Below are positions 52,145 to 61,911 of a DNA stretch of 64,000 bases, in pieces. The notes below the pieces were generated by a model that saw only the letters and a program-made list of their open reading frames with translations, did not search any database and was not told the origin of the DNA. The stretch is from Bradyrhizobium hipponense. GTDB taxonomy: Bacteria > Pseudomonadota > Alphaproteobacteria > Rhizobiales > Xanthobacteraceae. A program made the position numbers and the translations under genes. The stretch covers positions 1 through 64,000 of the forward strand of contig NZ_VSTH01000060.1 in the NCBI RefSeq assembly GCF_008123965.1, in the 5' to 3' direction. The stretch's first letter is position 1; each line of letters begins with the position of its first letter.

Positions 52145-53037
52145 CAGCCGCGCTGCCGGGGATCGAGGATGTCGCGCAGGGCGTCGCCGAACAGATTGGC
52201 GCCGAACACAGCGAGGCTGATGGCGATGCCCGGGAAGATGACCAGCCACGGCGCGGTGCGAACATATTCGGCTGCGGATTCCGACAGCATCCGGCCCCAG
52301 GATGGATAGGGCTCGGGAATGCCGAGCCCGAGAAAGGAGAGCGAGGCCTCGGTGAGGATGGTCGAGCCGAGCTGCGCGGTCGCGAGCACGATCAGCGGCG
52401 CCAGCGTGTTCGGCAGCACGTGGCGGAGCGCGATCCGCACCTCGCTCATGCCGATCGACTTGGCCGCTTCGACGAAGGGCAATTCGCGCAGTGCCAGCGT
52501 GTTGGCGCGGATCACGCGCGCTACCGTCGGGATCAGCGGAATGGCGATCGCGATGATCACGTTCGGCAGCGACGGGCCGAGGGCTGCCGTCATCACCAGC
52601 GCCAGCACCAATAGCGGCAGTGCTTGGAGGACGTCGGAGACGCGCTGGAACACCAGATCGACCCAACCGCCGAGATAGCCGGAGGTGAGCCCGACGATGA
52701 CGCCAATCGTGCCGCCGAGCGCGGTCGAGCCGATCCCCACCGCCAGCGAGACCCGCGCGCCGTGGATGATGCGGCTGAACACGTCGCGGCCGAAGGAATC
52801 CGTGCCCATCCAGTGCACCAGGCTGGGGCGCGCCAGCGCGCGGGCGGAATCGATCGTCAGCGGATCGTAGCGTGCGATGAAGTCGGCGAAGATCGCCGTG
52901 AACACGAACAGGGTCATGATGACGAGTCCTGCCGCACCCAGCACATGGCGCTGCGCCAGGAACAGCACGCGCCGCCAGCCGCCAGTCGCGTATGCACCGG
53001 CCCGCCTCAGTTCGAGATCATAGTCGATAGAGACCAA
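52144..53037 (-). CDS. Dipeptide/oligopeptide-type ABC transporter permease (DppC-like)
   Basis: This 297-residue inner-membrane permease has about six hydrophobic helices. The N-terminal OppC-type helix (GLVIMTLFVFTAIFADFI) is followed by the HWMGTDSFGRDVFSRIIHGARVSL block. The EAA loop is FVEAAKSIGMSEVRIALRHVLPN, and the ending is SFLGLGIPEPYPSWGRML. It pairs with the DppB-like permease encoded upstream (9-base gap). Translation is coupled to the next ATPase gene. Confidence 0.93.
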   Translation of the reverse strand: MVSIDYDLELRRAGAYATGGWRRVLFLAQRHVLGAAGLVIMTLFVFTAIFADFIARYDPLTIDSARALARPSLVHWMGTDSFGRDVFSRIIHGARVSLAVGIGSTALGGTIGVIVGLTSGYLGGWVDLVFQRVSDVLQALPLLVLALVMTAALGPSLPNVIIAIAIPLIPTVARVIRANTLALRELPFVEAAKSIGMSEVRIALRHVLPNTLAPLIVLATAQLGSTILTEASLSFLGLGIPEPYPSWGRMLSESAAEYVRTAPWLVIFPGIAISLAVFGANLFGDALRDILDPRQRG

Positions 53038-53046
53038 GCAGAGCTC

Positions 53047-53994
53047 CTAATCCGTGTACCTGATCCGCGGGTCGAACACCGCGTACAGCATGTCGACGAT
53101 GAAATTCGCGCTCACCACCACGACCGCGATCAGCATCACGAGGTTCTGCACGATCGGATAATCGCGCCAGCGGATCGCCTCGACCAGGAAGCGTGCGACG
53201 CCGGGAATATTGAACACGGTTTCGGTGACGATCAGGCCGCCGATCAGGAACGCAGCCTCGATGCCGATCACGGTGATCACGGGCAAAATCGCGTTCTTCA
53301 GCGCGTGCTGATAGTTCACGGCCGCGTCGGACGCACCTTTCGCCCGCGCGGTGCGGATGTAGTCCTGGCGCAACACCTCCAGCATCGAGGAGCGGGTGAT
53401 GCGCATGGTCAGCGCGGCGCTGCGGAACCCGACGGCGGCGGCGGGCACGGCATAGGTCGCGAAGGCTTCGAGATATGTCTGCGGATTGGGATTGAAGATC
53501 GGCATCTGGCCGAACATCGCCACCGACGCTGTGAGTATCAAAAGGCCGAGCCAGAACGAGGGCAGCGACAGGCCGCTGAGGCTGATCACGCGCAAGGCAT
53601 AGTCGAGCCGCGTTCCCTGCTTGACCGCGCTGATGACGCCGAGCGGAATGCCGATCGACGCGGAAAACAGCAGCGCCAGCCCGGCCAGCCGCGCCGTGAT
53701 CGGGATCCGCGGCAGGATCTCCTGAAGCGCCGGCTTCTCCGAAACGTAGGAGTAGCCGAAATCGCCGCGCAGAAAGCCGCCGATCCAGTGCAGATATTGC
53801 ACCACCAGCGGTTGGTCGATGCCGAGCTCCTTTTCGAGAGTGGCCTTGTCGGCGGGATCGACATACCCGGCCGCGGCAAACAGGATATCGACGATGTTGC
53901 CGGGTACGATGCGCAGCAGGAAGAAGATGACGACCGAGATCCCGAACAGGGTCACCAGCATCAGGAACAGCCGCCGTACCAGATAGGCAAACAT
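53047..53994 (-). CDS. Dipeptide/oligopeptide-type ABC transporter permease (DppB-like)
   Basis: This 315-residue permease starts LVRRLFLMLVTLFGISVVIFFLLRIVPG (classic DppB N-terminus). It contains GIPLGVISAVKQGTRLDYALRV and the EAA loop DYIRTARAKGASDAAVNYQHALKNAILPVITVIG. It ends with RWRDYPIVQNLVMLIAV and FDPRIRYTD. About six transmembrane helices are visible. It lies 42 bases behind the binding-protein gene. Family is certain; the cargo is not. Confidence 0.93.
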   Translation of the reverse strand: MFAYLVRRLFLMLVTLFGISVVIFFLLRIVPGNIVDILFAAAGYVDPADKATLEKELGIDQPLVVQYLHWIGGFLRGDFGYSYVSEKPALQEILPRIPITARLAGLALLFSASIGIPLGVISAVKQGTRLDYALRVISLSGLSLPSFWLGLLILTASVAMFGQMPIFNPNPQTYLEAFATYAVPAAAVGFRSAALTMRITRSSMLEVLRQDYIRTARAKGASDAAVNYQHALKNAILPVITVIGIEAAFLIGGLIVTETVFNIPGVARFLVEAIRWRDYPIVQNLVMLIAVVVVSANFIVDMLYAVFDPRIRYTD

Positions 53995-54036
53995 CTTTCC
54001 TCTCCTGCCGATCTCGTAAGCTGCCCGTCGCCTGCG

Positions 54037-55635
54037 TTATTTGTCCATCCAGACGTCCTCGTAGCGATAGCCGTTGTAGGAGCTGTTCGACATCACGGTC
54101 ACACCCTTGACATAGGGGTGCCAGCAAGTGCCGGCGCGCGCATGGAAGATGATCGGGCGCGCGACGTCCTCCTGCAACTTCTTGTCGATATCCCACACCA
54201 GCTTTTTGCGCTTGTTGAGGTCGGTCTCCTGCGACTGCACGTCGAACAGCTTTTCGATCTCCTTGTTGCAGTAATTGGTGTAGTTGCGCTCCGAACCGCA
54301 GGAATAGTTCTCGTAGAACGACTGGTCGGGATCGTCGACGGCGTTGCCGGTCAGATTGAGGCCGAGCATGTAGTCCTTGCGGGCGACTTTCGGAAACCAG
54401 TTCGCGGTCTCGACGACGTCGAGCTCGCCGTCGATATAGATGCTCTTGAGCTGGTCGATCAGGATCACCGCCGGATCGCGATATTCCGCGAGGTTGCGGG
54501 TGGCGACCTTGACCGCAAGGTGCTTGTCCGGGCCGTAGCCCGCCTTCTGCATCAGTTTGCGCGCCTCCTCGCGGCTGGCGTTCACATCCGGTCCGTAACC
54601 GGGAATGCTCTCCAGCGGGTCCTTTGGCATGCCCCAGAGACCCTGCGGTGGCGGCAGCATGGTGCCGCCGATATCGGCCTGCCCTTCGAACAAGATGGAA
54701 ACGAAGGCCTTGCGGTCGAGCGCCATCGCCATGGCGCGGCGGATATCGATGTTATCGAACGGTGGCGCGGACGAATTGACGATGATGTTGGTCGAGACGT
54801 TGGTGGGCTCGACCCTGCAGACTGCATTCGGTGACTGGGATTTCACGTCCTTCAGCAGCGGGATCGTGATATGCGTCGGGAACGTCATGTCGAACTTGCC
54901 GGCGACGAAGGCGAGGATAGCGGTCGAGCGGTTCGGGATGATGGTGAACTCGATGCCATCAAGATAAGGCCGGCCCTTGCGCCAGTAGTCGGGATTGCGG
55001 ACCAGCTTGATCGATTCATTGGCCTTGAACTCGACGAACCTGAACGGGCCGGTGCCGATCGGATGGGTGCGCATCTCGCCGGGCGAGACGTGGCAGGGAT
55101 AGACCGGCGTGTAGCCCGAGGCGAGCAGCGCCAGCAGCGAAGGCTGCGGCCGCTTCAGGTTGAAGGAGACCTCGAAATCGCCGCTGGTCGTGACGTCGTT
55201 GACCTGTTCGTACCAGGTCTTGCGCGGGTTCTGCCGGAACTTTTGCTGCGACTTGCCCATCAGCATGTCGAAGGTGCATTTGACGTCGGCAGATGTGAAC
55301 GGCTTGCCGTCATGCCATTTGACCCCCTGGCGCAGCTTGAAGGTCAAGGTCTTGTTGTCGCCCGCCCAGGCCCAACTCTCTGCGAGTTCCGGCACGATGG
55401 TGTCCATGCTGTTCTGCGCCACCTCCTGCTTGTAGATGACGAGGTTGTTGAACACAGGCATGAAGGGAACGTTGATCGAGTAGGTCGCGCCTTCGTGGAT
55501 CGAGGCATTGCCGGGGCTGTCGCGGTGGTACATCCGCAAAATCCCGCCCTGCTTGGGCTCGCCGGCCAACGTGATGGTCGAAAACGCCAGCAAAGATAGC
55601 GCCGCCGTCGCGGCGAGCGCCCACACGCTCCGCAT
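54037..55635 (-). CDS. Dipeptide/oligopeptide-type ABC transporter binding protein (DppA-like)
   Basis: This 532-residue periplasmic solute-binding protein of family 5 has a signal peptide (LAATAALSLLAFSTITLAG, cleaved about residue 24), PELAESWAWAGDNKTLTFKLRQGVKWHDGKPFTSADV (the family signature) and PIGTGPFRFVEF. NPDYWRKGRPYLDGIEF and a C-terminal KGVTVMSNSSYNGYRYEDVWMDK also fit. It is the first gene of the leftward transporter operon; the 180 bases upstream (to 55815) hold its promoter and no gene. Cargo unknown. Confidence 0.93.
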   Translation of the reverse strand: MRSVWALAATAALSLLAFSTITLAGEPKQGGILRMYHRDSPGNASIHEGATYSINVPFMPVFNNLVIYKQEVAQNSMDTIVPELAESWAWAGDNKTLTFKLRQGVKWHDGKPFTSADVKCTFDMLMGKSQQKFRQNPRKTWYEQVNDVTTSGDFEVSFNLKRPQPSLLALLASGYTPVYPCHVSPGEMRTHPIGTGPFRFVEFKANESIKLVRNPDYWRKGRPYLDGIEFTIIPNRSTAILAFVAGKFDMTFPTHITIPLLKDVKSQSPNAVCRVEPTNVSTNIIVNSSAPPFDNIDIRRAMAMALDRKAFVSILFEGQADIGGTMLPPPQGLWGMPKDPLESIPGYGPDVNASREEARKLMQKAGYGPDKHLAVKVATRNLAEYRDPAVILIDQLKSIYIDGELDVVETANWFPKVARKDYMLGLNLTGNAVDDPDQSFYENYSCGSERNYTNYCNKEIEKLFDVQSQETDLNKRKKLVWDIDKKLQEDVARPIIFHARAGTCWHPYVKGVTVMSNSSYNGYRYEDVWMDK

Positions 55636-55815
55636 CCTCGTCCTCCCTGGACTTCTGCCTTTTTGGGCCTTTGCGGCCTGTTAGGGCGAACGATAGCGAC
55701 GCAGGCGCAGCGAGGCAACCGGCAAGGCCGGCTGCCTCCTCGACAATTCGGATGACGCAAGGACGAAGGCTACGCTCTCATCATGTCAGGGTGCAGATGC
55801 GAAGAGCTTACGGAA

Positions 55816-56202
55816 TTACACCAGTCGCAACACCACCGCTCCCAGCGCGCCGGCCCACAGCACGATGCTGGCGATGCCCTGGATCGCAAAGCCTGGGCCG
55901 CGCTTGGCGGCAGCCTTCGAATAGCCGATGAAGTAGACGATGCGGCCGATAATCCAGACCGCGCCGATTCCGGCTGCGGCCGCATCGCTGATATAGATCG
56001 CGAACAGCCAGAGCGACGGCAGGAAGATCGGCATCCATTCCAGCGTATTCATCTGGATGCGGAAGGCGCGCTCGAAATCCGGGTGTCCCGACATCGCCGG
56101 GACCTTGACGCCGGTCCTGGTGCGCGACCGCGACACGTTGATGCTGGTGAAGAAATAAAACACGATCGCCAGCAGCGTGACGAGGGCGGTAAGGTGATAC
56201 AT
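55816..56202 (-). CDS. MAPEG-family membrane protein
   Basis: This 128-residue protein has about four transmembrane helices. The MAPEG pattern is seen in HPDFERAFRIQMNTLEWMPIFLPSLWLFAIYI, where the R-x-x-x-N-T-x-E residues line the glutathione site in this family. Family members are glutathione-dependent enzymes or unknown inner-membrane proteins. The start is the ATG at 56202 behind AAGGA; the frame is open to 56235. It follows the AttH-like gene by 29 bases on the same strand. Confidence 0.82.
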   Translation of the reverse strand: MYHLTALVTLLAIVFYFFTSINVSRSRTRTGVKVPAMSGHPDFERAFRIQMNTLEWMPIFLPSLWLFAIYISDAAAAGIGAVWIIGRIVYFIGYSKAAAKRGPGFAIQGIASIVLWAGALGAVVLRLV

Positions 56203-56231
56203 CGCTAGTTCCTTGATAAGGAGGTCGCGGT

Positions 56232-57314
56232 TCAATACCCGGTCAGCTCGAGATAGCCAACGCCATCATGCGTACCGACAAAGCTGATCGGTCCTTCCCA
56301 GTAGGAGAAGCCGGTCCCCATCCATGCTTTTGCATTGAGAGGTTTGCAGACAATCGAGAACGATCGCGACGGGATCGCGATCTGCCATTCCAACGGGAGC
56401 TTGCGTCCTGCGACCTCTGCCGTCGCCTTCGGGGTCATCTGGATATCGTTTCCCGCGATCATTTGCGTGCGGCCGTCTGCGTTGATCCAGTTGCCGAATG
56501 GATAATGTCTGCCGTCCTTCTGGCGCAGCCGGTACAGCATCAGCTTGTCGCCGGAGGCGAGATGCAGCGATAGCCAGTCCCAGCCGGTCTGGTCGGCGTC
56601 GAGCGGCTGGCTGCTCCATTCGCGGTCCATCCAGGCCTGGCCCGTGACATCGACCGGCTTGTCGTCAATCGTAAAGGTGCCGCGCGCGCGAAAGAACGGC
56701 TGGCTGTAATAGTAGGACGCTTGCCCGCGCTCGGACTTGCGGCTGAAGCCGCCATCGCCCTGCAGCACCACCGGCCGATCGGCTTCCAGCGTGAGCGCGT
56801 AGCTAAAGTCGGTGCCTGAAGCCTTCAGCGTCAGTGGTGACAAGGTGCGATCGTCGGTCTGCTCGGATCCCTTGATTTCCCAATCGTCGATCCAGGCCGC
56901 GAACGGCCTAGCCGTGACGCCGGCCTGTCCGACGCCGCCGCGCGAAAACAGCTCGCCGAAGCGATGGGTATCGGCGCGCGTCACCGCGGCATGCCCCATC
57001 CAGAGCTGCTGATTGGCCCAGCCCTCGCCTTGCGGCCCCGGCTGCGTCGCCTGTCGGAACAGCGTCCATTGCAGCCCGCATGCCGCGCCGCTGCGATCGA
57101 CGAGGTTCGCCGTCAGATACCACCATTCGATGCGGAACTCCGGATGCGGCCCGTGATCGGCCGGAAAAGTAAACAGCTTTCCCGGCGCGACCCGCGCAAA
57201 GCCGTCGGCTGTCTCGCCGAGCCCGGCATAGCCCTGCGCAGCAGCACGGCGCGCGAGCGCGAGCGCGGCGATGCCGCCGGCAAAGACGCGCCGCGAGATT
57301 CTGTCAGCGCTCAT
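56232..57314 (-). CDS. AttH/CrtC-like (lipocalin-type) exported protein
   Basis: This 360-residue protein has a twin-arginine signal (SADRISRRVFAGGIAALAL...AAAQG) and a two-lipocalin-domain fold typical of the AttH/carotenoid 1,2-hydratase-like family. The visible signature is FPADHGPHPEFRIEWWYLTANL, then QLWMGHAAVT, GQAWMDREWSSQPLDADQTGWDWLSLHL and LPLEWQI. It overlaps the end of the FtsX-like permease gene by 11 bases, and follows it and the LolD-like ATPase as a three-gene unit. A hydratase role is not supported by context; lipid or lipoprotein handling seems likelier (inference). Confidence 0.88.
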   Translation of the reverse strand: MSADRISRRVFAGGIAALALARRAAAQGYAGLGETADGFARVAPGKLFTFPADHGPHPEFRIEWWYLTANLVDRSGAACGLQWTLFRQATQPGPQGEGWANQQLWMGHAAVTRADTHRFGELFSRGGVGQAGVTARPFAAWIDDWEIKGSEQTDDRTLSPLTLKASGTDFSYALTLEADRPVVLQGDGGFSRKSERGQASYYYSQPFFRARGTFTIDDKPVDVTGQAWMDREWSSQPLDADQTGWDWLSLHLASGDKLMLYRLRQKDGRHYPFGNWINADGRTQMIAGNDIQMTPKATAEVAGRKLPLEWQIAIPSRSFSIVCKPLNAKAWMGTGFSYWEGPISFVGTHDGVGYLELTGY

Positions 57315-59766
57315 TGGCAAACACCTTGACGAGGTTTGCCGGCTGCATCCGCGCCAGCCGCAAGACCGGCAGTGCTGCGGCAAGCAGCGAGGCGAACAGC
57401 GCGACGGCGACCAGTTCGACCAGTTGCAGCGGAAACACGTGGAATGGCAGCCGCCAGCCGAACGCCTTCACGTTGACGATCGCAATCAGGCACCACGCCA
57501 CCAACAGCCCGAGCGGTACGGCGAGCAGCGCCGTGAACAGCGCGACCGACAGCGTCTTGGTCAGTTCGATCGCGGCGAGGCGTGGCCGCGTGATCCCGAT
57601 CGCCCACAGCGGCGCGAGCTGCGGCAGGCGGGAATTCGCCAGCGTCAGCAGGCTGGTCAGGAGCGCAATGCCGGCCACGCCAAGCGTGAAGGCGTTCAAC
57701 GCCGATGTCACGGCAAAGGTGCGGTTGAAGATGCGGATCGATTCGGCCTTCACCGTCGCTTGGTCGGCGACGCTGCGCTCGTCGAGCGCAAACCGCTGCT
57801 GCAATGCCGCGATCAATCCGGCAATCTTGTCCCGCGCAACGATGAGGCCGATCCGCGTTTGCGGCGTCTGCGGAAACTGCCGGATCAGCGCCGCGACATT
57901 GACCGCCAACTGTCCCTTGGGATTGCCGTAGTCGGCGTAGATGCCGACGATGTCGAGCTCCCAGGTCCCGCCCGGTGCCGGCACCTCGACCACATCGCCG
58001 ATGCGGACGTTGATACGGCGGCTCAGCTGCTCGCTGATGAAGGCGGCATTGCCCGGCACGAGCCGGCTCCAGGCCCGCGGCGCGGCCTCAAGCAGCGGCC
58101 AGCGCTCGCGATAGAGCGCATGATCGGGAAGGCCGAGCAGTTCCGCCGGCTGGCCCTGAACCTGCGTCTCGGCGCGCCCGCCCGAGAGGATTGCCTGGAC
58201 CTCGTTGCGGTCCTTCAACCAGTTTCGAATCGCGACGCCTTGCGCATTGTCGGAGGCGCTGATGTAGACATCGGCCGCGAGCCGGCCGTTGAGCCAGCCG
58301 ACAAAGGTCCGGCTGAAGGTTTCCACCATGGTGGAGACGCCGACATTGACGGCGAGCGCGAGCAGCAGCGCCATCAACGCCAGCGACAATCCGGACAGCT
58401 GTTGCCGGCTGTCCGCCCAGAACCATCGCGCCAGCGGCCCCCGCGCGGTGCGCTGGCCTGCAAGCAGGATGATTTCGAGGAAAGCCGGCAGGATCAGTGC
58501 CGCGCCGAACATCAGGGCCGCCAGCACGCCAAAACCAGCGATCAGCGACTCGCCATAGCGAAGCAGCAGCAGTGCGACCGCGAACACGGCGCAGGCCGCC
58601 GCGCTTTGCAGGATCAGCCAGCGGCGCTGCCTCTGCTGCCAGGCGTACGGCTGCGCCGTCGCCAGCACCGGCATCCGGATCGCCTTGATCAGGCTGGTCG
58701 CGGCCGCCACCATCGCGCCGGCGATGCTGATGCCGATGCCGGCGAGCCACCATTCGGGCCGCAGCGTGAGTTGCCCCGGGATCTGCGCGCCATAGAGCCC
58801 GCGCAGCGAGGCCGCGACGTCGGGCAATAGCGCAGCCGCGATGAAATAGCCGCAGGCGAGCCCGATCAAGCCGGCGACCAGCGCCAGCACCACCAGCTCG
58901 ACCACCATGACCGTGTTGACCAGCCGTGCCGACGCGCCGCAGGCCCGCAAGGTGCGCAGCATCGGCAGCCGCTGCTCGAAGGCGAGGCCGACGGCCGAAT
59001 TGACGATGAACAGGCCGACGAAGAACGACAACAGGCCGAACGCGGTGAGGTTGAGGTGAAAGCTGTCGGTGAGGCGCTCCAGCTCCGTCTCCGCGTTCGG
59101 CTCTATCAGCTGCAACTGGTCGCCGACGATGCTTGCAAGCGGCGCGGGCCTGCCCTTCGGCTTCCCGATCAGGAGCCGCGATACCTGGTCCGGCTTATTC
59201 AGCAGACGCTGCGCCACGCCAATGTCGACCACCAGCACCTCAGGGACGAGCTGCGGCAGCACGCGCAGCGGCGGCAGCTTTGCGCCACTGCTGATCGAGG
59301 GTGCCGCGCCCTCTTGCTCCTGGAGGTCCGTCAGCGTCTCCCGCGCCACCAATGTCTGGCCGGGCGGTGCAACAAAACTGCTCAAATCCGAAGCTCCCAG
59401 GCGCGGCGCGTTGCCGACATCGGCCGGCAGCGTCACCGGCTCGATGCCGAGCAGCCGCAGCGAACGTCCGTTGATCTGGACCCGGCCTTCCAGCACCGGC
59501 GAGACCGGCCAGCCCGCGCGGCGGAGCTTGACGAACAGGTCCTGCGAGAAGGTCGCCGCATTCGGCGCAGCCAGCATCGCCGTGCGCACGCCGCCGAAGG
59601 TCGCCGCGGCGCGGTCATAGGCGCTGCGGGCCTGTTGGTTGATTGCCTGCACGCCGCTCCACAGCGCGGTCGCCGCGATCAGTCCGATCAGGAGCGTGGC
59701 GAACTGCATCTTGTGCCGCCGCCAATGGCTGAGCAGCACCGCGAGAACCCACAGCGCCCGTCTCAT
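57304..59766 (-). CDS. FtsX-like ABC permease (two-domain)
   Basis: This 820-residue permease starts with a membrane helix (HKMQFATLLIGLIAATALW) and a large periplasmic region. A first FtsX domain (~240-390), four or more central helices, a second periplasmic region and a last FtsX domain near the C-terminus (NAFTLGVAGIALLTSLLTLANSR...QLVELVAVALFASLLAAALPVLRLA) follow. It is the membrane partner of the LolD-like ATPase encoded just upstream (4-base overlap). Such permeases move lipoproteins, lipids or other envelope compounds, or act mechanically; the cargo is unknown. Confidence 0.9.
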   Translation of the reverse strand: MRRALWVLAVLLSHWRRHKMQFATLLIGLIAATALWSGVQAINQQARSAYDRAAATFGGVRTAMLAAPNAATFSQDLFVKLRRAGWPVSPVLEGRVQINGRSLRLLGIEPVTLPADVGNAPRLGASDLSSFVAPPGQTLVARETLTDLQEQEGAAPSISSGAKLPPLRVLPQLVPEVLVVDIGVAQRLLNKPDQVSRLLIGKPKGRPAPLASIVGDQLQLIEPNAETELERLTDSFHLNLTAFGLLSFFVGLFIVNSAVGLAFEQRLPMLRTLRACGASARLVNTVMVVELVVLALVAGLIGLACGYFIAAALLPDVAASLRGLYGAQIPGQLTLRPEWWLAGIGISIAGAMVAAATSLIKAIRMPVLATAQPYAWQQRQRRWLILQSAAACAVFAVALLLLRYGESLIAGFGVLAALMFGAALILPAFLEIILLAGQRTARGPLARWFWADSRQQLSGLSLALMALLLALAVNVGVSTMVETFSRTFVGWLNGRLAADVYISASDNAQGVAIRNWLKDRNEVQAILSGGRAETQVQGQPAELLGLPDHALYRERWPLLEAAPRAWSRLVPGNAAFISEQLSRRINVRIGDVVEVPAPGGTWELDIVGIYADYGNPKGQLAVNVAALIRQFPQTPQTRIGLIVARDKIAGLIAALQQRFALDERSVADQATVKAESIRIFNRTFAVTSALNAFTLGVAGIALLTSLLTLANSRLPQLAPLWAIGITRPRLAAIELTKTLSVALFTALLAVPLGLLVAWCLIAIVNVKAFGWRLPFHVFPLQLVELVAVALFASLLAAALPVLRLARMQPANLVKVFANER

Positions 59767-60422
59767 GCGATCCGCCCCGCATGCAGGGTGACGTGGCGGT
59801 CGAGCGTGCCGGCCAGGTGCAGGCTGTGCGTCACCATCAGGAAGCCGCAGCCGGTGCGCGCGACGAGGTCGCGCGCCAGCGCCAGCACGTCGTCGGCGGT
59901 CTCCTCGTCAAGATTGCCGGTCGGTTCGTCCGCGAGCAGCAGCGAGGGCTTTGTCGCCAAGGCGCGGCCAATCGCGACTCGCTGCTGCTGGCCGCCTGAC
60001 AATTGCTCGGGATAGCGCTTGAGCAGGCCGGCGAGTCCGAGCCGTTCGACCAGTTCCTTGGTCCAGGCCACATCGTGCCGGCCGGAGATCCGCGCCTGGA
60101 AGGCGAGATTGTCCTCGACCGACAGGCTCGGAATCAGATTGAACTGCTGAAAAACCAGTCCGATCCGGTCGCGCCGCACCGCCGCGCGGCCTGCGTCCGA
60201 CAGCTTGGTGATCTCGGTATCTTCCAGCCGGATCGAGCCGCCATCGGCGGCGTCCAGCCCGGCGATCAGGTGCAACAGCGTGCTCTTGCCGCTGCCGGAT
60301 TCGCCGGTCAGCGCGACGCGCTCGCCGGCCCTGAGGTCGAAGTCGGCGCCGCGCAGCACATGAACCGGTTCGCCGGCCGAGGTGAAGGTCTTGGAGAGAT
60401 TTTTGATGCTCAGCACGATCAA
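59763..60422 (-). CDS. LolD-like ABC ATPase
   Basis: This 219-residue ATPase of the LolD/MacB group has Walker A GESGSGKSTLLHLIAGLD, Q-loop LVFQQFNLIPSLSVEDNL, signature LSGGQQQRVAIGRAL, Walker B LLLADEPTGNLDEET and H-loop MVTHSLHLA. It begins the leftward FtsX/AttH operon with a 4-base ATGA-type overlap into the permease gene. Divergent from the MFS gene at 60561. Confidence 0.92.
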   Translation of the reverse strand: MIVLSIKNLSKTFTSAGEPVHVLRGADFDLRAGERVALTGESGSGKSTLLHLIAGLDAADGGSIRLEDTEITKLSDAGRAAVRRDRIGLVFQQFNLIPSLSVEDNLAFQARISGRHDVAWTKELVERLGLAGLLKRYPEQLSGGQQQRVAIGRALATKPSLLLADEPTGNLDEETADDVLALARDLVARTGCGFLMVTHSLHLAGTLDRHVTLHAGRIA

Positions 60423-60560
60423 TGGCGCCGGACGGAATTAACGGGAATGCTGCGTAGCACAGTTGACGTGGAAATGCCGGGTTGCGTTGGCATCGAAGCC
60501 GTTGTTAGCTCCGGGAAAGCCAAATCATAAAGTGCCAAATAAGACAGACGGGGGAGAAGC

Positions 60561-61898
60561 ATGAGCGCTCAGGGAACGCCCAAAGCGGCGGACAAGACGG
60601 CGGGGATGTCGAAGCCAACACCAAAGGGCGCCTGGACCGTTACCTTTCTCCTGTTTCTGTTCATGCTGGTGAACTTCGCCGACAAGATCGTCGTCGGTCT
60701 CGCCGGCGTGCCGATCATGACCGAGCTGAAGCTCGAGCCGGAGCAGTTTGGCCTGCTTGGCTCGTCGTTCTTCTTCCTGTTCTCGATTTCGGCCATCGTG
60801 GTCGGCTTCATCGTCAACAAGGTGCCGACGCGCTGGGTGCTGCTGACGTTGGCCGTGATCTGGGCGCTCACTCAGTTCCCGATGGTTGGCACCGTCAGCT
60901 TCACCACACTCGTGATCTGCCGCGTCGCGCTTGGCGCCGGCGAGGGTCCGGCGGCTTCGGTCGCTATGCACGCGATCTACAAATGGTTCCCCGACGAGAA
61001 GCGCACGCTGCCGACCGCAATTCTCTCGCAGGGCTCGGCGTTCGGCGTGATCCTGGCCGTGCCGGCACTGAACTGGGTCATCGTCAACCACTCCTGGCAC
61101 TATGCCTTCGGTGCGCTCGGAATCGTCGGCCTGATCTGGGTTGCGGCCTGGCTCGCGCTCGGCAAGGAAGGCCCGCTGGAGGATACCCAGTTTCTCGCAG
61201 CGAACGAGCCGAGGATCCCCTATCTTCAGCTGCTCACGTCACGCACCTTCATCGGCTGCGTCGCCGCGACCTTCGGCGCCTATTGGGCGCTGTCGCTCGG
61301 GCTCACCTGGTTCACGCCCTTCATCGTCAAGGGGCTCGGCTTCTCGCAGAGTCAGGCCGGCTTCATTTCAATCCTGCCTTGGGTGTTCGGCGCCACCATC
61401 GTGATCCTCACCGGCTGGATCGCGCAGGTGATGATGGCGCGCGGCTCGACCACACGCATCGCGCGCGGCGTATTCGGTTCGGCGCCACTTGTGCTCGGCG
61501 GCCTGATCCTGGCCACGATGCCGCATGTCCAAGGCGCGGGTCTCCAGATTGCCCTGCTCGTGGTCGGCACGGGCCTGTGCGGTGCGATCTATGTGGTCTG
61601 CCCGCCCATGCTCGGCGAATTCACTCCGGCCTCGCAGCGCGGCGCGGTTCTCGCGATTTACGGTGCGCTCTACACGCTCTCGGGCATTATCGCACCCGCC
61701 GTCATGGGCACCGTGATCCAGCGCGCCGGAAACATGGTCGACGGCTATATGACCGGCTTCACCATCAACGCCGTGATCATGGTCGGCTCCGGTCTGCTCG
61801 GCCTGTTACTGCTGTGGCCGAACACCGAGCGCGCCAGGCTGACCGGCACGCCCGTCTCGCAGCCAGCCGCACTGAAGGGCGTGGTGTCGCCGACGTGA
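60561..61898 (+). CDS. MFS transporter (anion:cation symporter-like)
   Basis: This 445-residue transporter has about twelve helices. The first half shows NFADKIVVGLAGVPIM and LLGSSFFFLFSISAIVVGFIVNKVPTRWVLL, with the G-x-x-x-D/N-K-x-x-R loop. The central loop is charged, and the C-terminus is polar. The sequence most resembles the sugar-acid/organic-anion symporter group, but the substrate is not determined. The ATG at 60561 has GGGGGAG 5-11 bases upstream. It is a monocistronic gene followed by a family A repeat. Confidence 0.85.
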   Translation: MSAQGTPKAADKTAGMSKPTPKGAWTVTFLLFLFMLVNFADKIVVGLAGVPIMTELKLEPEQFGLLGSSFFFLFSISAIVVGFIVNKVPTRWVLLTLAVIWALTQFPMVGTVSFTTLVICRVALGAGEGPAASVAMHAIYKWFPDEKRTLPTAILSQGSAFGVILAVPALNWVIVNHSWHYAFGALGIVGLIWVAAWLALGKEGPLEDTQFLAANEPRIPYLQLLTSRTFIGCVAATFGAYWALSLGLTWFTPFIVKGLGFSQSQAGFISILPWVFGATIVILTGWIAQVMMARGSTTRIARGVFGSAPLVLGGLILATMPHVQGAGLQIALLVVGTGLCGAIYVVCPPMLGEFTPASQRGAVLAIYGALYTLSGIIAPAVMGTVIQRAGNMVDGYMTGFTINAVIMVGSGLLGLLLLWPNTERARLTGTPVSQPAALKGVVSPT

Positions 61899-61911
61899 TC
61901 GGCTTGGAGCT

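Noticed and set aside
52624..54834. A 736-codon plus-strand frame across the peptide permease and binding-protein genes
   Set aside because: It spans three well-recognised minus-strand genes and their boundaries, with an Asp/His/Arg-rich translation and no domains.
57271..58830. A 519-codon plus-strand frame inside the FtsX-like permease
   Set aside because: It is a Gln/Arg/Asp-rich shadow of a membrane protein; no domain.
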